Positions 54,973 to 64,000 are shown, counted from the first letter of the stretch. The stretch is 64,000 bases of DNA from Gammaproteobacteria bacterium RIFCSPHIGHO2_12_FULL_63_22 (GCA_001801685.1 MGYJ01000061.1:220924-284923), one strand, 5' to 3'. The notes: generated from the sequence alone by a model not told the origin. Made by a program: numbers and translations.

Positions 54973-55722
54973 ATGCCGCGCGCGCCATTGGTAGGACTTC
55001 CGTCGGACAGCAAGCCCATTGGCCATCACCGCTACCAGGCGGTCGGCGAGAAGTACGTCCGCGCCGTGGTGGAGGCCGCAGGCGCCATCCCCGTGATGAT
55101 TCCCTCGATGTCGCCGCCCTTGCCGCTGCGCGAATTGCTGGAGCGGCTGGATGGGCTGTTCCTTACCGGCTCCTACAGCAATATCGAGCCCCATCATTAT
55201 TCCGGACCCGCAAGCTACCCGGGCAATCTCCACGACCCGGCGCGCGACGCGACGAGCCTGCCACTGGTGTCGCTGGCGATTGAAATGCACTTGCCCGTGC
55301 TGGCGGTCTGCCGCGGCATGCAGGAGGTCAACGTGGCCCTTGGCGGCACGCTGCACCAGAAGGTGCACGACGTCTCGGGCTTGAACGACCATCGCGAAGA
55401 CGAATCCGCGGATCTCGACGTGCAATACGGTCCGGGCCATCCCGTGGCGCTTAGCGGAAGCCTGGCTCGCATCGCCGGGGCCGATACCGCGCTGGTCAAC
55501 TCATTGCATGGACAGGGCGTCGACCAGTTGGGTCGCGGCCTTGTGGTCGAAGCGATCGCGCCGGACGGCCTGATTGAAGCAGTGCGACTCGATTCGGACC
55601 AGAGCTTCCTGCTTGCGGTGCAATGGCATCCGGAATGGAAGGTCACCGAAAATCCCTTCTATCTTGGAATATTCCAGGAATTCGCCGCGGCCTGCCGGGC
55701 TCGCGCTGCATTACGAGACTGA
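54973..55722 (+). CDS. puuD: Gamma-glutamyl-gamma-aminobutyrate hydrolase
   Basis: A 249-residue class I glutamine-amidotransferase-like hydrolase that frees GABA from gamma-Glu-GABA. The catalytic Cys is in VLAVCRGMQEVNVALGG and the His in LAVQWHPEWKVTENPF. GLFLTGSYSNIEPHHY is also conserved. It follows the divergent control region and precedes a second synthetase gene by two bases. Confidence 0.93.
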   Translation: MPRAPLVGLPSDSKPIGHHRYQAVGEKYVRAVVEAAGAIPVMIPSMSPPLPLRELLERLDGLFLTGSYSNIEPHHYSGPASYPGNLHDPARDATSLPLVSLAIEMHLPVLAVCRGMQEVNVALGGTLHQKVHDVSGLNDHREDESADLDVQYGPGHPVALSGSLARIAGADTALVNSLHGQGVDQLGRGLVVEAIAPDGLIEAVRLDSDQSFLLAVQWHPEWKVTENPFYLGIFQEFAAACRARAALRD

Positions 55723-55724
55723 CC

Positions 55725-57197
55725 ATGGCCGCCAGGAAATCCGACAGCAAGCCCGCCAGGAAGCCGGACAAGAAACCGGTGAAGAAGCCCGACAAGAAGA
55801 AGGTCGCCGGCGGAAAGAGCGGTTCGAAACCGCGGCCAGCTGAAGCCAAGACCGAAGAAAGCTCGCTCCTGCGCTGGTTGAAGGACCGCCGCATCACCGA
55901 GGTGGAATGCCTGGTGCCGGACATGACCGGCAACGCGCGCGGCAAGATCATCCCGGCGGCGAAGTTCTCGCACGACTACGGTACGCGCCTGCCTGAAGGC
56001 ATCTTCGTCACCACCGTCACCGGCGACTACCCGGACGAATATTATGAACTGGTTTCGCCTTCGGACTCGGACATGTTCCTGCGCCCGGATGCGGAAACGG
56101 TGCGCATGGTGCCGTGGGCATCCGACCCGACCGCGCAGATCATCCACGACTGCTTCACCCGCGACGGCGCGCCGCACGAGCTCGCGCCGCGAAGCGTGCT
56201 GCGGCGGGTGATCGAGCTGTACGACGAACTCGGATTGAAGCCCATCGTCGCCCCGGAACTCGAATTCTTCCTGGTACAGAAGAACACCGATCCGGATTTC
56301 CCGCTGCAGCCTCCGGCCGGCAGGTCGGGCCGCCCGGAAACCGCGCGGCAGTCCTATTCCATCGATGCGGTGAACGAATTCGATCCGATCCTGGACATGA
56401 TGTACGACTACGCCGAAGCGATGGAGCTCGACGTGGACACCCTGATCCACGAGTCGGGCGCGGCCCAGCTGGAAGTGAATTTCCAGCATGCCGACCCGAT
56501 GTCGCGCGCCGACCAGGTTTTCCTGTTCAAGCGCACCATGCGCGAGGCGGCGCTGCGCCACGGCATCTATGCGACCTTCCTGGCCAAGCCGATGGAAAAC
56601 GAGCCGGGCAGCTCGATGCACATCCACCAGAGCATGCTCGATGCGCGTACGGGTGCCAACGTGTTCGCGGCGACGAAGGCCGGCGGGCACAGCAAGTTGT
56701 TCCAGCACTACCTCGGCGGCCTGCAGAAGTACGTGCCGATGGCGATGCCGTTCTTCGCGCCCAACGTCAACTCCTACCGACGCCTGGCCATGGGCGAGGT
56801 CGCGCCGATCAACGTGCAATGGGGTTACGACAACCGCACCTGCGGCCTGCGCGTGCCGCTCGACTCGGCGGAGAACACACGGGTCGAGAGCCGCTTCGCG
56901 GGATCCGACGCCAATCCCTACCTTGCCATGGCGGCGACGCTGGCCTGCGGCTACCTGGGCATTCGCGAAAAACTGATGCCCACCGAACCCTTGTCCGGCA
57001 GCGCGCAGGATTTGGGTTACGGCCTGCCGCGGTCGCTGGAAGTGTCGCTGGACCTGTTGGGGGCGTGCGTGCCGCTGCAGGAGCTGATCGGCAGCCGCTT
57101 CGTCGAGGCTTACATCGCAGTGAAGCGCAAGGAATACCAGACTTATTTCCGCGTCATCAGTTCATGGGAACGTGAGTTCCTGCTGTTGAACGTCTGA
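55725..57197 (+). CDS. Second gamma-glutamylpolyamine synthetase-like protein, Lys-rich N-terminus
   Basis: A 490-residue glutamine-synthetase-fold protein, a paralogue of the 53443-54846 product. Landmarks are IVAPELEFFLVQKNTDPDF, GSSMHIHQSMLDARTGANVF and FAPNVNSYRRLAMGE. Residues 1 to about 45 are Lys/Pro-rich (KPARKPDKKPVKKPDKKK), an unusual basic extension before the family domain begins at LLRWLKDRRITEVECLVPDM. It may accept a different polyamine from its paralogue. The ATG at 55725 follows the puuD stop closely; the track start at 55623 reads back into puuD. Confidence 0.88.
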   Translation: MAARKSDSKPARKPDKKPVKKPDKKKVAGGKSGSKPRPAEAKTEESSLLRWLKDRRITEVECLVPDMTGNARGKIIPAAKFSHDYGTRLPEGIFVTTVTGDYPDEYYELVSPSDSDMFLRPDAETVRMVPWASDPTAQIIHDCFTRDGAPHELAPRSVLRRVIELYDELGLKPIVAPELEFFLVQKNTDPDFPLQPPAGRSGRPETARQSYSIDAVNEFDPILDMMYDYAEAMELDVDTLIHESGAAQLEVNFQHADPMSRADQVFLFKRTMREAALRHGIYATFLAKPMENEPGSSMHIHQSMLDARTGANVFAATKAGGHSKLFQHYLGGLQKYVPMAMPFFAPNVNSYRRLAMGEVAPINVQWGYDNRTCGLRVPLDSAENTRVESRFAGSDANPYLAMAATLACGYLGIREKLMPTEPLSGSAQDLGYGLPRSLEVSLDLLGACVPLQELIGSRFVEAYIAVKRKEYQTYFRVISSWEREFLLLNV

Positions 57198-57222
57198 ACC
57201 ACATCATCCCGGAGTGCGTCCC

Positions 57223-58602
57223 ATGAACCACCTCGACACCCATGCGCTTCAAGTCCTCGATGCCGCACACCACCTGCATCCTTTCAACGACAACGCCGCG
57301 CTGGCCAAGCGCGGCACCCGCATCCTGACCAAGGGCGAGGGCGTGTATGTGTGGGATTCGGAAGGCAACAAGCTGCTCGACGCGTTTGCCGGCCTGTGGT
57401 GCGTGAACATCGGCTATGGCCGCAAGGAACTGGGCGAAGTCGCTTCGAAGCAGATGACCCAGCTGGCCTACTACAACAGTTTCTTTTCCTGCACGACCGA
57501 GCCCACGGTGCGGCTGGCCGCCAAGCTGGCGGAGCTGTGCCCCGGCGACTTGAACCACGTTTTCTTCAGCAATTCCGGCTCCGAGGCCAACGACACCATC
57601 CTGCGCATGGTCAGGCATTTCTGGGCAGTGCAGGGCCAGCCGAAGAAGAATGTCTTCATCGGCCGTCTCAACGGTTACCACGGGTCCACCGTCGCCGGCG
57701 CCAGCCTGGGCGGCATGAAGGGCATGCACGCGATGGGCGGCCTGCCGATTCCCGACATCGTGCACATCAACCAGCCTTACTGGTTTGGCGAGGGCGGCGA
57801 CCTCAGTCCGGAGGAATTTGGACTGCAGCGCGCGCGCGAACTCGAGGACAAGATCCTGGAGCTCGGTCCCGATCGCGTCGCCGCCTTCATCGGCGAGCCG
57901 ATCCAGGGCGCGGCGGGCGTCTTCATTCCACCGATGAACTACTGGCCGGAAATCGAACGCATCTGCCGCAAGTACGACGTGCTGCTGGTGGCCGACGAAG
58001 TGATCTGCGGCTTCGGTCGCACCGGGCACTGGTTCGCCTCGGAGTATTTCGGCATCCAGCCCGACATCATGACCCTGGCCAAGGGCATCACTTCCGGCTA
58101 CATCCCGCTGGGCGCGGTGATGTTCAACGACCGCATCTCCAAGGTGCTGATGGAGAAGGGCGGCGAGCTGGCGCATGGCTATACCTACTCGGGCCATCCC
58201 GTCTGTACGGCCGTGGCGTTGGAGAACATCCGGATCCTGGAAGAGGAAAAGATGGTCGAGAACATCCAGGCCAATACCGGCCCCTACCTGGCCAAGCGCT
58301 GGGCGGAGCTCGGCGAACACCCGCTGGTCGGCGAGGCCCGGCTGGTGGGCATGGTCGGGGCGCTGGAACTGGTTCCGCGCAAGCCGAGCCGGGAGTACTT
58401 CCCCGACCGGGGCGCGGTCGGCCAGATGTGCCGGGATTTCGCCCTGCGCAACGGCCTGATCCTGCGCGCCACCAACGATGCCATGCTGCTCTCGCCGCCG
58501 CTCATCATCACCCGGGACCAGATCGACGAGATGTTCGACAAGGCCTGGAAATCGCTGGACCAGACGGCGGCAGCGCTGGGGATAGGAAAGGTCGCGGCCT
58601 GA
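57223..58602 (+). CDS. spuC: Putrescine-pyruvate type aminotransferase (class III, SpuC-like)
   Basis: A 459-residue class III PLP transaminase. SNSGSEANDTILRMVRHFW and VADEVICGFGRTGHWFAS are family motifs, and the PLP lysine is in TLAKGITSGYIPLGAVMF. By similarity and neighbours it transfers the amino group of putrescine or GABA to pyruvate. The ATG at 57223 has GGAG at good distance; the track GTG at 57214 overlaps that site. It lies 25 bases after the second synthetase gene. Confidence 0.9.
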   Translation: MNHLDTHALQVLDAAHHLHPFNDNAALAKRGTRILTKGEGVYVWDSEGNKLLDAFAGLWCVNIGYGRKELGEVASKQMTQLAYYNSFFSCTTEPTVRLAAKLAELCPGDLNHVFFSNSGSEANDTILRMVRHFWAVQGQPKKNVFIGRLNGYHGSTVAGASLGGMKGMHAMGGLPIPDIVHINQPYWFGEGGDLSPEEFGLQRARELEDKILELGPDRVAAFIGEPIQGAAGVFIPPMNYWPEIERICRKYDVLLVADEVICGFGRTGHWFASEYFGIQPDIMTLAKGITSGYIPLGAVMFNDRISKVLMEKGGELAHGYTYSGHPVCTAVALENIRILEEEKMVENIQANTGPYLAKRWAELGEHPLVGEARLVGMVGALELVPRKPSREYFPDRGAVGQMCRDFALRNGLILRATNDAMLLSPPLIITRDQIDEMFDKAWKSLDQTAAALGIGKVAA

Positions 58603-58675
58603 CTTGCCGAGGGCCTGTTCACGTTGTATATGTGAAGCACATCACTCGTTCAGTTCCACTCACGGAGAGCGCCAC

Positions 58676-59815
58676 ATGAAACTTCGCACGCTTACGGTTG
58701 TGCTGGCCACGCTGATGCTGTCGGCGTGCAACAAGGACAAGGCGGCCGACCCGGCGGCCGGGGGCACGGCGGCTGCGCCGGCCGCCGAGGAAAAAGTCCT
58801 CAACGTCTATAACTGGTCGGACTACATCGCGCCCGACACGGTCAAGAAATTCGAGGACGAGACCGGCATCAAGGTCACCTACGACGTGATGGACAGCAAC
58901 GAGACGCTGGAGACGAAGATCCTCGCCGGCGACACCGGCTACGACATCGTAGTGCCGTCCTCGTCCTTCCTCGGGCGCCAGATCAAGGCGGGCGCCTACC
59001 AGAAGCTCGATCGCGCCAAGCTGGCCAACTGGAAGAACCTCGATCCGGGCCTGATGGCCAAGCTGACCGACGTGGATCCGGGCAACGAACATTCCACGCC
59101 TTACCTGTGGGGTACCACGGGCATCGGCTACAACGTCGACAAGATCAAGGAAATCTTCGGCAACACCGACGTGGTCAACAGCTGGGACCTGGTGTTCAAG
59201 CCGGAAAACCTCGCCAAGCTCAAGGCTTGCGGCGTGACCTTCCTGGATGCCGCATCGGAAATCATCCCGGTCACCCTGCATGCCATGGGCGAGGAGCCGA
59301 ACAGCTTCGATCCGGCTGTCATCGACAAGGCCGCGGCCAAGCTCGAGTCCATCCGTCCCTCCATCACCAACTTCCACTCTTCGGAATACATCGAGTCGCT
59401 TGCCAGCGGCAACGTCTGCCTGGTGGTCGGCTGGTCGGGTGACATCATCCAGGCCAAGGCTCGTGCCGAAGAAGCCAACAACGGCGTGCACATCGGCTAC
59501 AGCATCCCGAAGGAAGGCACGGCCATGTGGTTCGACATGATGGCGATCCCGAAGACTGCCAAGCATCCGGGCAATGCCCACCTGTTCCTGGACTTCCTGA
59601 TGCGCCCGGAAGTGATGGCCGAAATCTCCAACTACGTTTCCTATCCCAACGCCAACCTCGCATCGCAGGCGCTGGTGGACAAGGCGATCACCGATGACCC
59701 GATGATCACGCCGACCAAGGAAACCATCGACACCAAGCTGTTCGGCTTGGCCGTGCTGCCGCCCGAAGTCAGCAAGAAGTACACCGACGTCTGGACCGAG
59801 CTCAAGACGCAGTAA
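58676..59815 (+). CDS. potF: Polyamine-binding periplasmic lipoprotein of ABC transporter
   Basis: A 379-residue PotD/PotF-type solute-binding protein. The N-terminus MKLRTLTVVLATLMLSACNK is a lipoprotein signal, so the protein is tethered rather than free. VLNVYNWSDYIAPDTVKKFE starts the mature domain, and SLASGNVCLVVGWSGDIIQA lines the polyamine pocket. It is followed by a strong hairpin and then the transporter genes. The gene name is by similarity; spermidine specificity is possible. Confidence 0.92.
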   Translation: MKLRTLTVVLATLMLSACNKDKAADPAAGGTAAAPAAEEKVLNVYNWSDYIAPDTVKKFEDETGIKVTYDVMDSNETLETKILAGDTGYDIVVPSSSFLGRQIKAGAYQKLDRAKLANWKNLDPGLMAKLTDVDPGNEHSTPYLWGTTGIGYNVDKIKEIFGNTDVVNSWDLVFKPENLAKLKACGVTFLDAASEIIPVTLHAMGEEPNSFDPAVIDKAAAKLESIRPSITNFHSSEYIESLASGNVCLVVGWSGDIIQAKARAEEANNGVHIGYSIPKEGTAMWFDMMAIPKTAKHPGNAHLFLDFLMRPEVMAEISNYVSYPNANLASQALVDKAITDDPMITPTKETIDTKLFGLAVLPPEVSKKYTDVWTELKTQ

Positions 59816-59823
59816 AAGCACGG

Positions 59824-59850
59824 GACAGGGCGGCGTGATGCCGCCCTGTC
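59824..59850 (+). terminator. Strong hairpin between potF and potG
   Basis: GACAGGGCGGC and GCCGCCCTGTC form a perfect 11-bp stem around GTGAT, nine bases after the potF stop. It lacks a clear U run (TTCATC follows), so partial termination or protection of the potF mRNA end is more likely than full termination. This would raise binding protein relative to the membrane components. Confidence 0.7.
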
Positions 59851-59881
59851 TTCATCAGCATCCTTCACGCCGGGAGTTTGA

Positions 59882-61045
59882 ATGGCTTCGCAAGCAGCTT
59901 CGCCGCAGGCAGAGCCTGCACCGCGCAACGACCGGCCGGGAAACGACAAGCGGGGCGACGACAACTACCTGCGCATCGTGGACGTGCGCAAGGAATTCGA
60001 CGGCTTCGTGGCGGTTGATGATGTCAACCTGTCGATTCGCAAGGGTGAGATATTCGCGTTGCTGGGCGGCTCGGGTTGCGGCAAGTCGACGCTGCTGCGT
60101 TGCCTGGCCGGGTTCGAGAAGCCGACCGCCGGCAAGATCATCCTGGACGGGCAGCTGATGAACGACATCGCCCCGTACGAGCAGGCAGTGAACATGATGT
60201 TCCAGTCCTACGCACTGTTCCCGCACATGACGGTGGAACAGAACGTCGCCTTCGGGCCAACCCAGAAAAAGATGCCGAAGGCGGAAGTCGCCCAGCGCGT
60301 CGAGGAAATGCTGGCGCTGGTGCAGATGACCAAGTTCGCCAAGCGCAAGCCGCACCAGCTGTCGGGCGGCCAGCAACAGCGCGTCGCGCTGGCGCGATCG
60401 GTTGCGACCCGTCCGAAATTGCTGTTGCTCGACGAGCCGATGGGCGCGCTCGACAAGAAGCTTCGCTCGCACATGCAACTGGAGCTGGTGAACATCATCG
60501 AGAAGCTGGCCGTCACCTGCGTGATGGTGACGCACGACCAGGAAGAGGCGATGACGATGGCCCATCGCATCGCCCTGATGGATGCGGGGCGCATCCGCCA
60601 GGTAGGTACGCCGGACGAAATCTACGAACAGCCGACCAGTCGCTTCGCGGCGGAATTCATCGGCCTGTTGAACGTGATCGAAGGCACCATCGAACAGGAC
60701 CATCCCGATTTCGTCACCATCCGGTCCGGGGCGCTGCCCGACCCGGTGTTCATCGGCCACGGCATCAGCGGCTTCGAGGGACAGCACGTCGCCTTCGCGG
60801 TGCGACCCGAAAAAGTGGGCATCAGCAAGCAAGAGCCCGTGCAGAAGCACAACAAGGCGCGCGGGACGATCGAGGAAATTGCCTACTACGGCAGCCACTC
60901 GGTGTACCACGTGCGCCTGCCGAGCGGCTTCAAGGTCATGTCCAACTTTGCCAACCGCGAGCGCTGGGCCAGCGACAGCTTCACCTGGAACGACGAGGTC
61001 TGGGTGTCCTGGGACGACAACGCCGGCGTGGTGCTCAACTCATGA
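59882..61045 (+). CDS. potG: Polyamine ABC transporter ATP-binding protein
   Basis: A 387-residue ABC ATPase. Walker A is [18 protein letters not shown], the signature [16 protein letters not shown], and Walker [16 protein letters not shown]. The C-terminal TOBE-like domain begins about residue 290 ([17 protein letters not shown]). It powers putrescine or spermidine uptake with the two permeases. The ATG of the first permease overlaps its stop. Confidence 0.94.
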   Translation: MASQAASPQAEPAPRNDRPGNDKRGDDNYLRIVDVRKEFDGFVAVDDVNLSIRKGEIFALLGGSGCGKSTLLRCLAGFEKPTAGKIILDGQLMNDIAPYEQAVNMMFQSYALFPHMTVEQNVAFGPTQKKMPKAEVAQRVEEMLALVQMTKFAKRKPHQLSGGQQQRVALARSVATRPKLLLLDEPMGALDKKLRSHMQLELVNIIEKLAVTCVMVTHDQEEAMTMAHRIALMDAGRIRQVGTPDEIYEQPTSRFAAEFIGLLNVIEGTIEQDHPDFVTIRSGALPDPVFIGHGISGFEGQHVAFAVRPEKVGISKQEPVQKHNKARGTIEEIAYYGSHSVYHVRLPSGFKVMSNFANRERWASDSFTWNDEVWVSWDDNAGVVLNS

Positions 61046-61947
61046 AGTGGCGCCGCACGCTGCTGCCGCATTCCCGCTGGGCGGTGATTTCCGTCCCTTA
61101 CCTGTGGATGCTGCTGTTTTTCGCGGTGCCGTTCCTGATCGTCCTGAAGATCGCCTTTTCGCACCAGGCGCTCGCGATACCGCCGTACACGCCGGTCCTG
61201 GAGTTCGTGGACAAGGCGGTGATGCTCAAGCTCAACCTGAGCAATTTCCTGGAACTGGTGCGCGACGCGCATTACCTCGAGGCGTACGCGAGCTCGCTGA
61301 AGATTGCGGCCATCTCCACGTTCTTCTGCCTGCTGATCGGCTATCCGATGGCCTACACCATCGCCCGGCTGCCGCCGACCTCGCGCAATATCGCGCTGAT
61401 GCTGGTCATCCTGCCTTCGTGGATTTCCTTCCTGATTCGCATCTACGCCTGGATGGGCATCCTGCAAACCAACGGCCTGTTGAACAAGGCGCTGCTGTCG
61501 ATTGGCATCATCGACGAGCCGCTGCGGATGATGAACACGCCGCTGGCGGCCTACATCGGCATCGTCTACGCCTACCTGCCTTTCATGATCCTGCCCCTGT
61601 ATTCCAACCTGGTGAAGCTTGACCTGCGCCTGCTGGAGGCAGCCTACGACCTGGGCGCCAAGCCGTGGAAGGCCTTCGTCAAGATCACGCTGCCGCTGTC
61701 GCGTAGCGGCATCATCGCCGGATGCATGCTGGTGATGATTCCGGCGGTCGGTGAATTCGTCATTCCGGAATTGCTGGGCGGTCCCGACACGCTGATGATC
61801 GGCCGCCTGTTGTGGAGCCAGTTCTTCAGTGCGGGCAACTGGCCGATGGCATCGGCGGTCGCCATCGTGATGCTGGTGCTGTTGCTGATACCGATCATCG
61901 TGTTCCATCGTTTCCAGCAGCGCGAGCTGGAAGGACGTCTGGCATGA
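61042..61947 (+). CDS. potH: Polyamine ABC transporter permease
   Basis: A 301-residue inner-membrane permease with about six hydrophobic helices. The EAA loop that contacts the ATPase is visible as LEAAYDLGAKPWKAFVKITL. The start [17 protein letters not shown] overlaps the potG stop (ATGA); the track ORF of 623 residues wrongly extends through potG in another frame. Confidence 0.94.
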   Translation: MKWRRTLLPHSRWAVISVPYLWMLLFFAVPFLIVLKIAFSHQALAIPPYTPVLEFVDKAVMLKLNLSNFLELVRDAHYLEAYASSLKIAAISTFFCLLIGYPMAYTIARLPPTSRNIALMLVILPSWISFLIRIYAWMGILQTNGLLNKALLSIGIIDEPLRMMNTPLAAYIGIVYAYLPFMILPLYSNLVKLDLRLLEAAYDLGAKPWKAFVKITLPLSRSGIIAGCMLVMIPAVGEFVIPELLGGPDTLMIGRLLWSQFFSAGNWPMASAVAIVMLVLLLIPIIVFHRFQQRELEGRLA

Positions 61948-62786
61948 GCAGCAATTTCAGCGTGGGCTGGGGCGGCAGGACGATACTCGCGCTCGGCTAT
62001 GCGTTCCTGTACCTGCCGATCCTCATCCTGGTCGTCTTTTCCTTCAACGAGTCGCGCCTTGCGACGACGTGGTCGGGCTTTACCTTCAAGTGGTATGTCG
62101 AGTTGTTCAAGGACGACTCGATGCTCAGCGCGGCCTGGATCAGCCTGAAGATCGCCTTCTTCTCGGCGACTGCCGCGGTGATGCTCGGCACCTTGGCGGC
62201 CATGGTGATGACCCGCTTCAAGCCCTTCCGCGGCAAGACCCTGTTCGGCGCATTGATCACCGCGCCGCTGGTGATGCCCGAGGTCGTGACCGGCCTGTCC
62301 TTGTTGCTGATGTTCGTCACGCTGTTCAGCCCGCTGGGCCTGTCGCCGAAAGGCATGACCTCGATCTGGATCGCGCATGTCACCTTCACCATGGCCTTCG
62401 TGACGGTGGTGGTGTCCTCGCGGCTGGCGGACCTGGACAAGTCGCTGGAAGAAGCGGCGATGGACCTCGGCGCCAATCGCCTGAAGGTCTTCTTCGTCAT
62501 CACGCTGCCCATTATCATGCCGGCGCTGATGTCCGGCTGGCTGCTGGCATTCACGCTGTCGCTGGACGACGTGGTGATTTCGAGCTTCGTGGCAGGTCCT
62601 GATTCCACGACCCTGCCCATGAAGATTTTTTCGTCGGTGCGCCTGGGCCTGAACCCCAAGATCAATGCGCTGGCGACCTTGCTGGTGGCGGTCGTGTCCA
62701 GTGCGGCGCTGATCGGCTGGTGGATTGGCTACCGCGAAGAGAAGCGGCGCATCCGCGACATGCAGATGGCCCTGCAACAGGGCTGA
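61944..62786 (+). CDS. potI: Polyamine ABC transporter permease
   Basis: A 280-residue second permease with about six helices. The EAA loop reads EEAAMDLGANRLKVFFVITL. MSSNFSVGWGGRTILALGYA begins at the ATG overlapping the potH stop. With PotF, PotG and PotH it completes a standard polyamine importer. Confidence 0.94.
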   Translation: MSSNFSVGWGGRTILALGYAFLYLPILILVVFSFNESRLATTWSGFTFKWYVELFKDDSMLSAAWISLKIAFFSATAAVMLGTLAAMVMTRFKPFRGKTLFGALITAPLVMPEVVTGLSLLLMFVTLFSPLGLSPKGMTSIWIAHVTFTMAFVTVVVSSRLADLDKSLEEAAMDLGANRLKVFFVITLPIIMPALMSGWLLAFTLSLDDVVISSFVAGPDSTTLPMKIFSSVRLGLNPKINALATLLVAVVSSAALIGWWIGYREEKRRIRDMQMALQQG

Positions 62787-62802
62787 ATCCGAGGGCAACA
62801 CG

Positions 62803-64000
62803 ATGACTGTCGAAATCACCAATCCCTGGACGGGCCAGGTGGACTATCGCTATGACTACCAGGACGCGGCCGCGGTCGAGGCTACGTTGGCGCGATCATT
62901 GGCGGCGTTTCCGGCATGGTCGGCCCTGTCGCTGGATGACCGGGCAGGCTGCCTGCGCAAGGTCGCCGGCCAGTTGCGCGACAACAAGGAACGCATCGCC
63001 CGCATCATGTCGGCCGAGATGGGCAAACTGCACCGCGAGGCGCAGGCCGAAATCGAAAAATGCGCGGGCGCCTGTGACTACTACGCAGGACATGCCATCG
63101 ACTATCTGCGCGACCAGCCCATCGCGACGGAAGCCACGCGCAGCTATGTCTGCTACGAGCCGATCGGCTGCGTATTCGCGGTGATGCCATGGAATTTCCC
63201 GATCTGGCAGGTGTTCCGCTTCCTCGCGCCCGCCTTGATGGCTGGCAATGTCGCTTTGCTGAAGCACGCGACCAACGTGCCACGCTGCGCGGACGTGATT
63301 GCCGAAATACTGGCGAGTGCTGGTGTTCCGGACGGCGTTTTCGGCGTGTTGCACATCGACAACGAGCAGGCCGCGAAAGTCATTGCCGACCCGCGCGTGC
63401 AGGCCATCACCTTGACCGGCAGCGACCGGGCCGGGCGATCGGTCGCGTCGAATGCCGGAAGAAATCTCAAGAAGTGCGTGCTCGAGCTGGGTGGCAGTGA
63501 TCCGTTCGTGGTGCTGGACGATGCCGACCTGGACGTGACGATCCCGATGGCGGTGGCATCGCGATTTGGCAATGCCGGGCAGACCTGCATCGCCGCCAAG
63601 CGCTTCATCGTTACCCAAGGCATCGCCGATGAGTTCGTGCGTCGATTCACCGACGCCGCGTCGAAGCTGGCGGTCGGCGACCCGAATGACCCGGCCACGA
63701 CGTTGGCGCCGATGGTGCGCGCCGACCTGCGCAATGAATTGCACCAGCAGGTGCTCGATAGTATTGCTGCGGGCGCGAAGGCACTCGTGGGCTGCGTAAC
63801 GGGGCAGGGACCCAGCCACTATCCGGCGTCCATCCTCGACCATGTCGGGCCGGGCATGCCGGCCTACAGTGAGGAACTGTTCGGCCCGGTGGCCAGCATC
63901 ATCCGCGTGCGTGACGATGCCGAGGCGGTGCGGGTTGCCAACGACACCAGCTTCGGCCTGGGCGCCAGCGTCTGGAGCCGCGACAAGGCACGGGGCGAGG
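62803..64000 (+). CDS. NAD(P)-dependent aldehyde dehydrogenase (succinate-semialdehyde type), 3' end outside window
   Basis: About 399 residues are visible and the frame stays open to the edge, so the track omits it. The start MTVEITNPWTGQVDYRYDYQ follows GAGGG. VMPWNFPIWQVFRFLAPALM is the cofactor region, the general base Glu is in VLELGGSDPFVVLD, and the catalytic Cys in GNAGQTCIAAKRFIV. It resembles the Sad/GabD group that oxidises succinate semialdehyde, the expected last step after GABA. Oxidation of gamma-glutamyl-aminobutyraldehyde (PuuC role) is the alternative. Confidence 0.9.
   Translation, partial: MTVEITNPWTGQVDYRYDYQDAAAVEATLARSLAAFPAWSALSLDDRAGCLRKVAGQLRDNKERIARIMSAEMGKLHREAQAEIEKCAGACDYYAGHAIDYLRDQPIATEATRSYVCYEPIGCVFAVMPWNFPIWQVFRFLAPALMAGNVALLKHATNVPRCADVIAEILASAGVPDGVFGVLHIDNEQAAKVIADPRVQAITLTGSDRAGRSVASNAGRNLKKCVLELGGSDPFVVLDDADLDVTIPMAVASRFGNAGQTCIAAKRFIVTQGIADEFVRRFTDAASKLAVGDPNDPATTLAPMVRADLRNELHQQVLDSIAAGAKALVGCVTGQGPSHYPASILDHVGPGMPAYSEELFGPVASIIRVRDDAEAVRVANDTSFGLGASVWSRDKARGE

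Noticed and set aside
60076-61947. 623-residue ORF covering potG and potH
   Set aside because: Its first 322 residues are the potG sequence in a wrong frame; only the part from 61042 is the PotH permease.

Overview
The window is a dense, high-GC chromosomal stretch. Gene content points to a Gammaproteobacterium of the Xanthomonadales (Lysobacterales), possibly near Rhodanobacteraceae or Xanthomonadaceae. The indicators are a combined leu-ilv operon ending in a PLP dehydratase, thrABC behind a threonine leader, a FimX-type protein, ubiG-gph, EF-P with EpmB, and a DksA with a lysine/alanine-rich extension. This assignment is inferred from gene content only. No phage, insertion sequence, CRISPR array or rRNA was seen, and no gene-free gap exceeds 300 bases.

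Layout. 1-2234: partial aldehyde dehydrogenase (minus), tRNA-Arg(CCT), a DUF1993 protein and a TrhO-type tRNA hydroxylase. 2373-7794: a cyanophycin module (cyanophycinase, cyanophycin synthetase, and a second Mur-ligase-type protein without an ATP-grasp domain). 7860-10331: a DUF885 lipoprotein, an acetyltransferase and the remnant of a TMEM175-like channel gene. 10405-22150 (minus): an 11.5 kb branched-chain amino acid operon, leuA-ilvE-leuC-leuD-leuB-ilvD-ilvC-ilvG-ilvM-(small ORF)-dehydratase. It is preceded by a 45-residue Leu/Val/Ile-rich leader peptide and a textbook attenuator, both too short for the ORF track. 22180-24962: a CIO-type bd oxidase operon. 24979-30031: tRNA-Ala(CGC) and thrABC with a 23-residue Thr-rich leader peptide. 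Here the RNA downstream of the leader appears to hide the thrA Shine-Dalgarno sequence rather than form a terminator.

30042-40462: RNase D, a SUMF1-domain lipoprotein, an M48 peptidase, PhaB/PhaR, GluQ, HtpX, FimX and EpmB. 40550-45697: EF-P, an MTA/SAH deaminase, UbiG, Gph, a degenerate squalene-synthase-like protein and FolE2 with its terminator. 45759-52136: a DUF2339/DUF3999 pair, an M23 peptidase coupled to YidD, and a zinc-ligand-poor DksA with a long basic N-terminal region.

52133-64000: a polyamine module. puuB and one glutamate-putrescine ligase run leftwards. puuD, a second glutamine-synthetase-like ligase, an aminotransferase, a spermidine/putrescine ABC transporter (potFGHI) and an aldehyde dehydrogenase cut by the window edge run rightwards. 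Together they would import putrescine and convert it to GABA and succinate.

Genes within operons are packed tightly, with many ATGA or GTGA stop/start overlaps suggesting translational coupling. The most interesting signals are the two amino-acid leader systems, the non-standard CTG start proposed for the second cyanophycin-synthetase-like gene, the DksA variant, the small ORF before the dehydratase, and the EF-P-type polyproline tail on IlvM.
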